Assembly (NCBI GenBank): GCA_945910005.1
Contig: CAMDTW010000408.1
Coordinates: 1-64,000 of the forward strand
Origin: Isoperla grammatica
Lineage: Eukaryota > Arthropoda > Insecta > Plecoptera > Perlodidae
DNA: 64,000 nt
Direction of reading: 5' to 3'
Made by a program: the position numbers and the translations under genes
Notes under the pieces: generated by a model
The model's input: only the letters and a program-made list of their open reading frames with translations
Databases searched by the model: none
Told to the model about the DNA's origin: nothing
Part shown: in pieces, positions 12,717 through 25,945 of the stretch
How positions within the stretch are numbered: the first letter of the stretch is position 1
How the letters are laid out: the number at the start of each line of letters is the position of its first letter

Positions 12717-15700
12717 AACGAAATGGACAAATTGTGCTTATTAGAGCCTGAAACGCTCTAAAACAACGATTTGTCAACTTTGGTTGAAACCCTTAGGAAT
12801 CCCGGCCGTATGCAAGATTCCTCTTAAAACTGGAAGTTTGTGGTAGATAGACTGAAATCAGCCAATTTCTATTTTTTATGCATATTTTAACCAAAAACGA
12901 CGAAAAAACTCAATTTATGCATTTTCATTATACTCTTGAAGAATGCAACCTATAATTCTTATTTTTCGACGGAGGGTGTAACTTCTATAGAAGTTTTAGA
13001 CATGTGACGAAATGGACAAATTGTGCTTATTGGAGCCTGAAACGCTCTAAAACAACGATTTGTCAACTTTGGTTAAAACCCTTAGGAATCCCGGCCGTAT
13101 GCAAGATTCCTCTTAAAACTGGAAGTTTGTGGTAGATAGACTGAAATCAGCCAATGTCTATTTTGGATGCACATTTTAACCAAAAACGACGAAAAAACTC
13201 AATTTATGCATTTTCATTATACTCTTGAAGAATGCAACCTATAATTCTTATTTTTCGACGGAGGGTGTAACTTCTATAGAAGTTATCGAAATGTGACGAA
13301 ATGGACAAATTGTGCTTATTGGAGCCTGAAACGCTCTAAAACAACGATTTGTGCAATTTGGTTGAAACCCTTAGGAATCCCAGCCGTATGCAAGATTCCT
13401 CTTAAAACTGGAAGTTTGTGGTAGATAGACTAAAATCAGCCAATTTCCATTTTGAATGCATATTTTAACCAAAAACGACGAAAAAACTCAATTTATGCAT
13501 TTTCATTATACTCTTGAAGAATGCAGCCTATAATTCTTATTTTTCAACGGAGGGTGTAACTTCTATAGAAGTTATCGAAATGTGACGAAATGGACAAATT
13601 GTGCTTATTGGAGCCTGAAACGCTCTAAAACAACGATTTGTGCAATTTGGTTGAAACCCTTAGGAATCCCAGCCGTATGCAAGATTCCTCTTAAAACTGG
13701 AAGTTTGTGGTAGATAGACTAAAATTAGCCAATTTCTATATTTTATGCATATTTTAACCAAAAACGACGAAAAAACTCAATTTATGCATTTTCATTATAC
13801 TCTTGAAGAATGCAGCCTATAATTCTTATTTTTCAACGGAGGGTGTAACTTCTATAGAAGTTATCGAAATGTGACGAAATGGACAAATTGTGCTTATTGG
13901 AGCCTACACCGCTCTAAAACAACGATTTGTCAACTTTGGTTGAAACCCTTAGGAATCCCGGCCGTATGCAAGATTCCTCTTAAAACTGGAAGTTTGTGGT
14001 AGATAGACTGAAATCAGCCAATTTCTATTTTTTATGCATATTTTAACCAAAAACGACGAAAAAACTCAATTTATGCATTTTCATTATACTCTTGAAGAAT
14101 GCAACCTATAATTCTTATTTTTCGACGGAGGGTGTAACTTCTATAGAAGTTATCGAAATGTGACGAAATGGACAAATTGTGCTTATTGGAGCCTGAAACG
14201 CTCTAAAACAACGATTTGTCAAATTTGGTTGAAACCCTTAGGAATCCCGGCCGTATGCAAGATTCCTCTTAAAACTGGAAGTTTGTGGTAGATAGACTGA
14301 AATCAGCCAATTTCTATTTTTTATGCATATTTTAACCAAAAACGACGAAAAAACTCAATTTATGCATTTTCATTATACTCTTGAAGAATGCAACCTATAA
14401 TTCTAATTTTTCGACGGAGGGTGTAACTTCTATAGAAGTTATCGAAATGTGACGAAATGGACAAATTGTGCTTATTGGAGCCTGAAACGCTCTAAAACAA
14501 CGATTTGTCAACTTTGGTTGAAACCCTTAGGAATCCCGGCCGTATGCAAGATTCCTCTTAAAACTGGAAGTTTGTGGTAGATAGACTAAAATTAGCCAAT
14601 TTCTATATTTTATGCATATTTTAACCAAAAACGACGAAAAAACTCAATTTATGCATTTTCATTATACTCTTGAAGAATGCAGCCTATAATTCTTATTTTT
14701 CAACGGAGGGTGTAACTTCTATAGAAGTTATCGAAATGTGACGAAATGGACAAATTGTGCTTATTGGAGCCTACACCGCTCTAAAACAACGATTTGTCAA
14801 CTTTGGTTGAAACCCTTAGGAATCCCGGCCGTATGCAAGATTCCTCTTAAAACTGGAAGTTTGTGGTAGATAGACTGAAATCAGCCAATTTCTATTTTTT
14901 ATGCATATTTTAACCAAAAACGACGAAAAAACTCAATTTATGCATTTTCATTATACTCTTGAAGAATGCAACCTATAATTCTTATTTTTCGACGGAGGGT
15001 GTAACTTCTATAGAAGTTATCGAAATGTGACGAAATGGACAAATTGTGCTTATTGGAGCCTGAAACGCTCTAAAACAACGATTTGTCAAATTTGGTTGAA
15101 ACCCTTAGGAATCCCGGCCGTATGCAAGATTCCTCTTAAAACTGGAAGTTTGTGGTAGATAGACTGAAATCAGCCAATTTCTATTTTTTATGCATATTTT
15201 AACCAAAAACGACGAAAAAACTCAATTTATGCATTTTCATTATACTCTTGAAGAATGCAACCTATAATTCTTATTTTTCGACGGAGGGTGTAACTTCTAT
15301 AGAAGTTATCGAAATGTGACGAAATGGACAAATTGTGCTGTTTGGAGCCTGAAACGCTCTAAAACAACGATTTGTGCAATTTGGTTGAAACCCTTAGGAA
15401 TCCCAGCCGTATGCAAGATTCCTCTTAAAACTGGAAGTTTGTGGTAGATAGACTAAAATCAGCCAATTTCTATATTTTATGCATATTTTAACCAAAAACG
15501 ACGAAAAAACTCAATTTATGCATTTTCATTATACTCTTGAAGAATGCAGCCTATAATTCTTATTTTTCAACGGAGGGTGTAACTTCTATAGAAGTTATCG
15601 AAATGTGACGAAATGGACAAATTGTGCTTATTGGAGCCTGAAACGCTCTAAAACAACGATTTGTCAACTTTGGTTGAAACCCTTAGGAATCCCGGCCGTA

Positions 15701-18700
15701 TGCAAGATTCCTCTTAAAACTGGAAGTTTGTGGTAGATAGACTGAAATCAGCCAATTTCTATTTTTTATGCATATTTTAACCAAAAACGACGAAAAAACT
15801 CAATTTATGCATTTTCATTATACTCTTGAAGAATGCAACCTATAATTCTTATTTTTCGACGGAGGGTGTAACTTCTATAGAAGTTATCGAAATGTGACGA
15901 AATGGACAAATTGTGCTAATTGGAGCCTGAAACGCTCTAAAACAACGATTTGTCAACTTTGGTTGAAACCCTTAGGAATCCCGGCCGTATGCAAGATTCC
16001 TCTTTAAACTGGAAGTTTGTGGTAGATAGACTGAAATCAGCCAATTTCTATTTTTTATGCATATTTTAACCAAAAACGACGAAAAAACTCAATTTATGCA
16101 TTTTCATTATACTCTTGAAGAATGCAACCTATAATTCTTATTTTTCGACGGAGGGTGTAACTTCTATAGAAGTTATCGAAATGTGACTAAATGGACAAAA
16201 TGTGGTTATTGGAGCCTGAAACGCTCTAAAACAACGATTTGTGCAATTTGGTTGAAACCCTTAGGAATCCCAGCCGTATGCAAGATTCCTCTTAAAACTG
16301 GAAGTTTGTGGTAGATAGACTAAAATCAGCCAATTCCTATATTTTATGCAAATTTTAATCAAAAACGACGAAAAAACTCAATTTATGCATTTTCATTATA
16401 CTCTTGAAGAATGCAGCCTATAATTCTTATTTTTCAACGGAGGGTGTAACTTCTATAGAAGTTATCGAAATGTGACGAAATGGACAAATTGTGCTTATTG
16501 GTGCCTGAAACGCTCTAAAACAACGATTTGTCAACTTTGGTTGGAACACTTAGGAATCCCAGCTGTATGCAAGATTCCTCTTAAAACTCGAAGTTTGTGG
16601 TAGATAGACTGAAATCAGCCAATTTCTATATTTTATCCATATTTTAACCAAAAACGACCAAAAAACTCAATTTATGCATTTTCATAATACTCTTGAAGAA
16701 TGCAAAATATAATTTTTATTTTTCAACGGAGAGTGTAACTTCTATAGAAGTTATCGAAATGTGACGAAATGGACAAATTGTGCTTATTGGAGCCTGAAAC
16801 GCTCTAAAACAACGATTTGTGCAATTTGGTTGAAACCCTTAGGAATCCCAGCCGTATGCAAGATTCCTCTTAAAACTGGAAGTTTGTGGTAGATAGACTA
16901 AGATCAGCCAATTTCTATATTTTATGCATATTTTAACCAAAAACGACCAAAAAACTCAATTTATGCATTTTCATAATACTCTTTCAGAATGCACACTAAC
17001 ATTATTATTTTTCAACGGTTGGTGTAACTTCTAAAGTAGTTATCGAAATGTGACGAAATGGACAAATTGTGCTTATTGGAGCCTGAAACGCTCTAAAACA
17101 ACGATTTGTCAACTTTGGTTGAAACCCTCAGGAATCCCAGCCGTATGCAAGATTCCTCTTAAAACTGGAAGTTTGTGGTAGATAGACTGAAATCAGCCAA
17201 TTTCTATATTTTTTGCATATTTTAACCAAAAACGACGAAAAAACTCAATTTATGCATTTTCATTATACTCTTGAAGAATGCAGCCTATAATTCTTATTTT
17301 TCAACGGAGGGTGTAACTTCTATAGAAGTTATCGAAATGTGACGAAATGGACAAATTGTGCTTATTGGACCCCGATACGCTCTAAAACAACGATTTGTCA
17401 ACTTTGGTTGAAACCCTTAGGAATCCCGGCCGTATGCAAGATTCCTCTTAAAACTGGAAGTTTGTGGTAGATAGACTGAAATCAGCCAATGTCTATTTTT
17501 TATGCATATTTTAACCAAAAACGACGAAAAAACTCAATTTATGCATTTTCATTATACTCTTGAAGAATGCAACCTATAATTCTTATTTTTCGACGGAGGG
17601 TGTAACTTCTATAGAAGTTATCGAAATGTGACGAAATGGACAAATTGTGGTTATTGGAGCCTGAAACGCTCTAAAACAACGATTTGTGCAATTTGGTTGA
17701 AACCCTTAGGAATCCCAGCCGTATGCAAGATTCCTCTTAAAACTGGAAGTTTGTGGTAGATAGACTAAAATCAGCCAATTCCTATATTTTATGCAAATTT
17801 TAATCAAAAACGACGAAAAAACTCAATTTATGCATTTTCATTATACTCTTGAAGAATGCCGCCTATAATTCTTATTTTTCAACGGAGGGTGTAACTTCTA
17901 TAGAAGTAATCGAAATGTGACGAAATGGACAAATTGTGCTTATTGGTGCCTGAAACGCTCTAAAACAACGATTTGTCAACTTTGGTTGAAACACTAAGGA
18001 ATCCCAGCTGTATGCAAGATTCCTCTTAAAACTCGAAGTTTGTGGTAGATAGACTGAAATCAGCCAATTTCTATATTTTATCCATATTTTAACCAAAAAC
18101 GACCAAAAAACTCAATTTATGCATTTTCATAATACTCTTGAAGAATGCAAAATATAATTCTTATTTTTCAACGGAGAGTGTAACTTCTATAGAAGTTATC
18201 GAAATGTGACGAAATGGACAAATTGTGCTTATTGGAGCCTGAAACGCTCTAAAACAACGATTTGTGCAATTTGGTTGAAACCCTTAGGAATCCCAGCCGT
18301 ATGCAAGATTCCTCTTAAAACTGGAAGTTTGTGGTAGATAGACTAAAATCAGCCAATTTCTATATTTTATGCATATTTTAACCAAAAACGACCAAAAAAC
18401 TCAATTTATGCATTTTCATAATACTCTTTCAGAATGCACACTAACATTATTATTTTTCAACGGTTGGTGTTACTTCTAAAGTAGTAATCGAAATGTGACG
18501 AAATGGACAAATTGTGCTTATTGGAGCCTGAAACGCTCTAAAACAACGATTTGTCAACTTTGGTTGAAACCCTTAGGAATCCCAGCCGTATGCAAGATTC
18601 CTCTTAAAACTGGAAGTTTGTGGTAGATAGACTGAAATCAGCCAATTTCTATATTTTATGCATATTTTAACCAAAAACGACGAAAAAACTCAATTTATGC

Positions 18701-18785
18701 ATTTTCATTATACTCTAGAAGAATGCAGCCTATAATTCTTATTTTTCAACGGAGGGTGTAACTTCTATAGAAGTTATCGAAATGT
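12717..18785 (+). repeat. HOR unit II (21 monomers, 6,069 bp)
   Basis: Exactly 21 x 289 bp. The first 2.5 monomers (12717 to about 13438) match the start of units I and III, including the TTTTAGACATG variant at 12993 (also at 278 and 19064). The rest matches the tail of unit I: offset 6,358 (22 monomers) before the CCTACACC mini-repeat and 6,069 (21 monomers) after it. Unit II has no separate core. Landmarks shared with I and III include GGACCCCGATACG near 17368 and GCCGCCTATAA near 17860. Confidence 0.87.
13903..14769 (+). repeat. Mini-HOR, 3 monomers (867 bp) in tail of unit II
   Basis: CCTACACCGC recurs at 13903 and 14770, exactly 3 x 289. Unit I has a 4-monomer version here. Unit III has a single CCTACACC at 26294 and no duplication. 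One locus is thus seen in three copy-number states. Confidence 0.88.
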
Positions 18786-21700
18786 AACGAAATGGACAAA
18801 TTGTGCTTATTAGAGCCTGAAACGCTCTAAAACAACGATTTGTCAACTTTGGTTGAAACCCTTAGGAATCCCGGCCGTATGCAAGATTCCTCTTAAAACT
18901 GGAAGTTTGTGGTAGATAGACTGAAATCAGCCAATTTCTATTTTTTATGCATATTTTAACCAAAAACGACGAAAAAACTCAATTTATGCATTTTCATTAT
19001 ACTCTTGAAGAATGCAACCTATAATTCTTATTTTTCGACGGAGGGTGTAACTTCTATAGAAGTTTTAGACATGTGACGAAATGGACAAATTGTGCTTATT
19101 GGAGCCTGAAACGCTCTAAAACAACGATTTGTCAACTTTGGTTAAAACCCTTAGGAATCCCGGCCGTATGCAAGATTCCTCTTAAAACTGGAAGTTTGTG
19201 GTAGATAGACTGAAATCAGCCAATGTCTATTTTTGATGCACATTTTAACCAAAAACGACGAAAAAACTCAATTTATGCATTTTCATTATACTCTTGAAGA
19301 ATGCAACCTATAATTCTTATTTTTCGACGGAGGGTGTAACTTCTATAGAAGTTATCGAAATGTGACGAAATGGACAAATTGTGGTTATTGGAGCCTGAAA
19401 CGCTCTAAAACAACGATTTGTGCAATTTGGTTGAAACCCTTAGGAATCCCAGCCGTATGCAAGATTCCTCTTAAAACTGGAAGTTTGTGGTAGATAGACT
19501 GAAATCAGCCAATTTCTATTTTTTATGCATATTTTAACCAAAAACGACGAAAAAACTCAATTTATGCATTTTCATAATACTTTTTCAGAATGCACACTAA
19601 CATTATTATTTTTCAACGGAGGGTGTAACTTCTATAGAAGTTATCGAAATGTGACGAAATGGACAAATTGTGCTTATTGGAGCCTGAAACGCTCTAAAAC
19701 AACGATTTGTGCAATTTGGTTGAAACCCTTAGGAATCCCAGCCGTATGCAAGATTCCTCTTAAAACTGGAAGTTTGTGGTAGATAGACTAAAATCAGCCA
19801 ATTTCTATATTTTATGCATATTTTAACCAAAAACGACGAAAAAACTCAATTTATGCATTTTCATTATACTCTTGAAGAATGCAGCCTATAATTCTTATTT
19901 TTCAACGGAGGGTGTAACTTCTATAGAAGTTATCGAAATGTGACGAAATGGACAAATTGTGCCTATTGGAGCCTGACACGCTCTAAAACAACGATTTGTC
20001 AACTTTGGTTGAAACCCTAAGGAATCCCGGCCGTATGCAAGATTCCTCTTAAAACTGGAAGTTTGTGGTAGATAGACTGAAATCAGCCAATTTCTATTTT
20101 TTATGCATATTTTAACCAAAAACGACGAAAAAACTCAATTTATGCATTTTCATTATACTCTTGAAGAATGCAACCTATAATTCTTATTTTTCGAGGGAGG
20201 GTGTAACTTCTATAGAAGTTATCGAAATGTGACGAAATGGACAAATTGTGCTTATTGGAGCCTGAAACGCTCTAAAACAACGATTTGTCAACTTTGGTTA
20301 AAACCCTTAGGAATCCCAGCCGTATGCAAGATTCCTCTTAAAACTGGAAGTTTGTGGTAGATAGACTGAAATCAGCCAATTTCTATTTTTTATGCATATT
20401 TTAACCAAAAACGACGAAAAAACTCAATTTATGCATTTTCATTATACTCTTGAAGAATGCAGCCTATAATTCTTATTTTTCAACGGAGGGTGTAACTTCT
20501 ATAGAAGTTATCGAAATGTGACGAAATGGACCAATTGTGCTTATTGGAGCCTGAAACTCTCTAAAACAACGATTTGTTAACTTTGGTTGAAACCCTTAGG
20601 AATCCCAGCCGTATGCAAGATTCCTCTTAAAACTGGAAGTTTGTGGTAGATAGACTGAAATCAGCCAATTTCTATTTTTTATGCATATTTTAACCAAAAA
20701 CGACGAAAAAACTCAATTTATGCATTTTCATTATACTCTTGAAGAATGCAACCTATAATTCTTATTTTTCGACGGAGGGTGTAACTTCTATAGAAGTTAT
20801 CGAAATGTGACGAAATGGACAAATTGTGCTTATTGGAGCCTAGAACGCTCTAAAACAACGATTTGTCAACTTTGGTTGAAACCCTTAGGAATCCCGGCCG
20901 TATGCAAGATTCCTCTTAAAATTGGAAGTTTGTGGTAGATAGACTGAAATCAGCCAATTTCTATTTTTTATGCATATTTTAACCAAAAACGACGAAAAAA
21001 CTCAATTTATGCATTTTCATTATACTCTTGAAGAATGCAACCTATAATTCTTATTTTTCGACGGAGGGTGTAACTTCTATAGAAGTTATCGAAATGTGAC
21101 GAAATGGACAAATTGTGCTTTTTGGAGCCTGAAACGCTCTAAAACAACGATTTGTGCAATTTGGTTGAAACCCTTAGGAATCCCAGCCGTATGCAAGATT
21201 CCTCTTAAAACTGGAAGTTTGTGGTAGATAGACTAAAATCAGCCAATTTCTATATTTTATGCATATTTTAACCAAAAACGACGAAAAAACTCAATTTATG
21301 CATTTTCATTATACTCTTGAAGAATGCAGCCTATAATTCTTATTTTTCAACGAAGGGTGTAACTTCTATAGAAGTTATCGAAATGTGACAAAATGGACAA
21401 ATTGTGCTTATTGGAGCCTGATACGCTCTAAAACAACGATTTGTCAACTTTGGTTGAAACCCTTAGGAATCCCGGCCGTATGCAAGATTCCTCTTAAAAC
21501 TGGAAGTTTGTGGTAGATAGACTGAAATCAACCAATTTCTATTTTTTATGCATATTTTAACCAAAAACGACGAAAAAAATCAATTTATGCATTTTCATTA
21601 TACTCTTGAAGAATGCAACCTATAATTCTTATTTTACGACGGAGGGTGTAACTTCTATAGAAGTTATCGAAATGTGACGAAATGGACAAATTGTGCTTAT

Positions 21701-22803
21701 TGGAGCCTGAAACGCTCTAAAACAACGATTTGTGCAATTTGGTTGAAACCCTTAGGAATCCCAGTTGTATGCAAGATTCCTCTTAAAACTGGAAGTTTGT
21801 GGTAGATTGACTAAAATCAGCCAATTTCTATATTTTATGCATATTTAAACCAAAAACGACGAAAAAACTCAATTTATGCATTTTCATTATACTCTTGAAG
21901 AATGCAGCCTATAATTATTATTTTTCAACGGAGGGTGTAACTTCTATAGAAGTTATCGAAATGTGACGAAATGGACAAATTGTGCTTATTGGAGCCTGAA
22001 ACGCTCTAAAACAACGATTTGTGCAATTTGGTTGAAACCCTTAGGAATCCCAGCCGTATGCAAGATTCCTCTTAAAACTGGAAGTTTGTGGTAGAGAGAC
22101 TAAAATCAGCCAATTCCTATATTTTATGCAAATTTTAATCAAAAACGACGAAAAAACTCAATTTATGCATTTTCATTATACTCTTGAAGAATGCAGCCTA
22201 TAGTTCTTATTTTTCAACGGAGGGTGTAACTTCTATAGAAGTTATCGAAATGTGACGAAATGGACAAATTGTGCTTATTGGTGCCTGAAACGCTAAAAAC
22301 AACGATTTGTCAACTTTGGTTGAAACCCTTAGGAATCCCAGCCGTATGCAAGATTCCTCTTAAAACTGGAAGTTTGTGGTAGATAGACTAAAATCAGCCA
22401 ATTTCTATATTTTATGCATATTTTAACCAAAAACGACGAAAAAACTCAATTTATGCATTTTCATTATACTCTTGAAGAATGCAGCCTATAATTCTTATTT
22501 TTCAACGGAGGGTGTAACTTCTATAGAAGTTATCGAAATGTGACAAAATGGACAAATTGTGCTTATTGGAGCCTGATACGCTCTAAAACAACGATTTGTC
22601 AACTTTGGTTGAAACCCTTAGGAATCCCGGCCGTATGCAAGATTCCTCTTAAAACTGGAAGTTTGTGGTAGATAGACTGAAATCAGCCAATTTCTATTTT
22701 TTATGCATATTTTAACCAAAAACGACGAAAAAAATCAATTTATGCATTTTCATTATACTCTTGAAGAATGCAACCTATAACACTTATTTTTCGACGGAGG
22801 GTG

Positions 22804-22821
22804 TAACTTCTATAGAAGTTA
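22804..22821. repeat. 18-bp perfect palindrome in each typical monomer
   Basis: TAACTTCTATAGAAGTTA is identical to its own reverse complement over 18 bp. It occurs in nearly every A, B and D monomer. C monomers carry TAACTTCTAAAGTAGTTA, which keeps only the outer 5-bp arms. It could bind a dimeric protein or form a cruciform; neither is shown. It lies in or beside the segment removed in all shortened monomers. Confidence 0.9.
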
Positions 22822-22822
22822 T

Positions 22823-22842
22823 CGAAATGTGACGAAATGGAC
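22823..22842 (+). repeat. Two 10-bp direct repeats in phase
   Basis: CGAAATGTGA is followed immediately by CGAAATGGAC: the 7-mer CGAAATG repeats at exactly 10 bp, about one helical turn. The pair is conserved in nearly all monomers and starts 1 bp after the palindrome. Confidence 0.8.
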
Positions 22843-22908
22843 AAATTGTGCTTATTGGAGCCTGAAACGCTCTAAAACAACGATTTGTCAACTTTGGTTG
22901 AAACCCTT

Positions 22909-22936
22909 AGGAATCCCGGCCGTATGCAAGATTCCT
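22909..22936. repeat. Inverted repeat, 7-bp arms, 14-nt spacer
   Basis: AGGAATC is followed 14 nt later by GATTCCT, a perfect 7-bp inverted pair around CCGGCCGTATGCAA. It is present in almost all monomers. A few copies break an arm, such as CCTTAGAATCCC near 49528, 56706 and 63880, and AGGTATCCC near 25765 and 36712. The stem could fold in single strands; no role is shown. Confidence 0.85.
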
Positions 22937-22981
22937 CTTAAAACTGGAAGTTTGTGGTAGATAGACTGAAATCAGCCAATT

Positions 22982-23041
22982 TCTATTTTTTATGCATATT
23001 TTAACCAAAAACGACGAAAAAACTCAATTTATGCATTTTCA
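22982..23041. other. Phased A/T-tract block, probable intrinsic bend
   Basis: This 60-bp segment holds TTTTTT, ATTTTAA, AAAAA and AAAAAA tracts at roughly 9-11-bp steps (CCAAAAACGACGAAAAAACTC in the middle, split by GACG) and two TTTATGCAT copies. Phased A-tracts of this kind generally curve DNA. Curvature here is inferred, not measured. Confidence 0.6.
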
Positions 23042-25690
23042 TTATACTCTTGAAGAATGCAACCTATAATTCTTATTTTTCGACGGAGGGTGTAACTTCT
23101 ATAGAAGTTATCGAAATGTGACAAAATGGACAAATTGTGCTTATTGGAGCCTGAAACGCTCTAAAACAACGATTTGTCAACTTTGGTTGAAACCCTTAGG
23201 AATCCCGGCCGTATGCAAGATTCCTCTTAAAACTGGAAGTTGTGGTAGATAGACTGAAATCAGCCAATTTCTATTTTTTATGCATATTTTAACCAAAAAC
23301 GACGAAAAAACTCAATTTATGCATTTTCATTATACTCTTGAAGAATGCAACCTATAATTTTTATTTTTCGACGGAGGGTGTAACTTCTATAGAAGTTATC
23401 GAAATGTGACGAAATGGACAAATTGTGCTTATTGGAGCCTGAAACGCTCTAAAACAACGATTTGTCAACTTTGGTTGAAACCCTTAGGAATCCCGGCCGT
23501 ATGCAAGATTCCTCTTAAAACTGGAAGTTTGTGGTAGATAGACTGAAATCAGCCAATGTCTATTTTTGATGCATATTTTAACCAAAAACGACGAAAAAAC
23601 TCAATTTATGCATTTTCATTATACTCTTGAAGAATGCAACCTATAATTCTTATTTTTCGACGGAGGGTGTAACTTCTATAGAAGTTATCGAAATGTGACG
23701 AAATGGACAAATTGTGGTTATTGGAGCCTGAAACGCTCTAAAACAACGATTTGTGCAATTTGGTTGAAACCCTTAGGAATCCCAGCCGTATGCAAGATTC
23801 CTCTTAAAACTGGAAGTTTGTGGTAGATAGACTAAAATCAGCCAATTCCTATATTTTATGCAAATTTTTATCAAAAACGACGAAAAAACTCAATTTATGC
23901 ATTTTCATTATACTCTTGAAGAATGCAGCCTATAATTCTTATTTTTCAACGGAGGGTGTAACTTCTATAGAAGTTATCGAAATGTGACGAAATGGACAAA
24001 TTGTGCTTATTGGTGCCTGAAACGCTCTAAAACAACGATTTGTCAACTTTGGTTGAAACACTTAGGAATCCCAGCTGTATGCAAGATTCCTCTTAAAACT
24101 CGAAGTTTGTGGTAGATAGACTGAAATCAGCCAATTTCTATATTTTATCCATATTTTAACCAAAAACGACCAAAAAACTCAATTTATGCATTTTCATAAT
24201 ACTCTTGAAGAATGCAAAATATAATTCTTATTTTTCGACGGAGGGTGTAACTTCTATAGAAGTTATCGAAATGTGACGAAATGGACAAATTGTGCTTATT
24301 GGAGCCTGAAACGCTCTGAAACAACGATTTGTGCAATTTGGTTGAAACCCTTAGGAATCCCAGCCGTATGCAAGATTCCTCTTAAAACTGGAAGTTTGTG
24401 GTAGATAGACTAAAATCAGCCAATTTCTATATTTTATGCATATTTTAACCAAAAACGACGAAAAAACTCAATTTATGCATTTTCATTATACTCTTGAAGA
24501 ATGCAGCCTATAATTCTTATTTTTCAACGGAGGGTGTAACTTCTATAGAAGTTATCGAAATGTGAAAAAATGGACAAATTGTGCTTATTGGAGCCTGATA
24601 CGCTCTAAAACAACGATTTGTCAACTTTGGTTGAAATTCTTAGGAATCCCGGCCGTATGCAAGATTCCTCTTAAAACTGGAAGTTTGTGGTAGATAGACT
24701 GAAATCAGCCAATTTCTATTTTTTATGCATATTTTAACCAAAAACGACGAAAAAAATCAATTTATGCATTTTCATTATACTCTTGAAGAATGCAACCTAT
24801 AATTCTTATTTTTCGACGGAGGGTGTAACTTCTATAGAAGTTATCGAAATGTGACGAAATGGACAAATTGTGCTTATTGGAGCCTGAAACGCTCTAAAAC
24901 AACGATTTGTGCAATTTGGTTGAAACCCTTAGGAATCCCAGCCGTATGCAAGATTCCTCTTAAAACTGGAAGTTTGTGGTAGATTGACTAAAATCAGCCA
25001 ATTTCTATATTTTATGCATATTTTAACCAAAAACGACGAAAAAACTCAATTTATGCATTTTCATTATACTCATGATGAATGCAGCCTATAATTCTTATTT
25101 TTCAACGGAGGGTGTAACTTCTATAGAAGTTTTTGAAATGTGACGAAATGGACAAATTGTGCTTATTGGAGCCTGAAACGCTCTAAAACAACGATTTGTC
25201 AACTTTGGTTGAAACCCTTAGGAATCCCGGCCGTATGCAAGATTCCTCTTAAAACTGGAAGTTTGTGGTAGATAGACTGAAATCAGCCAATTTCTATTTT
25301 TTATGCATATTTTAACCAAAAACGACGAAAAAACTCAATTTATGCATTTTCATTATACTCTTGAAGAATGCAACCTATAATTCTTATTTTTCGACGGAGG
25401 GTGTAACTTCTATAGAAGTTATCGAAATGTGACAAAATGGACAAATTGTGCTTATTGGAGCCTAAAACGCTCTAAAACAACGATTTGTCAACTTTGGTTG
25501 AAACCCTTAGGAATCCCGGCCGTATGCAAGATTCCTCTTAAAACTGGAAGTTTGTGGTAGATAGACTGAAATCAGCCAATTTCTATTTTTTATGCATATT
25601 TTAACCAAAAACGACGAAAAAACTCAATTTATGCATTTTCATTATACTCTTTAAGAATGCAACCTATAATTCTTATTTTTCGACGGAGGG

Positions 25691-25945
25691 TGTAACCAAA
25701 TTGTGCTTATTGGAGCCTGAAACGCTCTAAAACAACGATTTGTCAACTTTGGTTGAAACCCTTAGGTATCCCGGCCGTATGCAAGATTCCTCTTAAAACT
25801 GGAAGTTTGTGGTAGATAGACTGAAATCAGCCAATTTCCATTTTTAATGCATATTTTAACCAAAAACGACGAAAAAACTCAATTTATGCATTTTCATTAT
25901 ACTCTTGAAGAATGCAGCCTATAATTCTTATTTTTCAACGGAGGG
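25691..25945 (+). repeat. 255-bp monomer with 34-bp deletion, unit III
   Basis: Reads GGGTGTAACCAAATTGTGC: 34 bp from TTCTATAG to AAATGGA are missing, which removes most of the palindrome and the 10-bp direct repeats. The monomer is 255 bp long. It is at the end of the unit III core. Confidence 0.92.

Larger units (their letters stand above)
22802..23090 (+). repeat. Reference monomer, subtype A
   Basis: A clean 289-bp type A monomer, started at TGTAACTTCT. Diagnostic states, in order: GTCAACTTTGG, CCCGGCCGTA, ACTGAAATCAG, CTATTTTTTATGC, GCAACCTATAA and TTCGACGG. Composition is 50 C, 51 G and 10 CpG. The CCCGGCCG segment contains CGGCCG, which the B subtype lacks. ATGCA occurs four times per monomer, two of them as ATGCAT. 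The type is common throughout the window, often in runs of two or three, as at 22802-23400. Confidence 0.93.

Noticed and set aside
22896..22906. tRNA-like B box GGTTGAAACCC and A box-like TGGTAGATAGA, suggesting a tRNA-derived SINE origin
   Set aside because: The key C of GGTTC is G, and the A-like string lies downstream of the B-like one rather than upstream at tRNA spacing. No poly-A tail or target-site duplication is present.
22893..22909. CENP-B box-like TTTGGTTGAAACCCTTA
   Set aside because: It matches the mammalian 17-bp box at about 11 positions, but the essential TTCG and CGGG cores read TTGG and CCTT. No functional box can be claimed.
22901..22910. AAACCCT, one unit of the common plant telomere repeat, within each monomer
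   Set aside because: Only one 7-mer per 289 bp, followed by TAGG. Nothing like a tandem telomeric tract; chance is sufficient.
22802..23090. Monomer as an internal dimer of two ~145-bp halves
   Set aside because: 289 is close to twice 144.5, but the halves show no similarity beyond short ATGCA and TTTATGCAT motifs.
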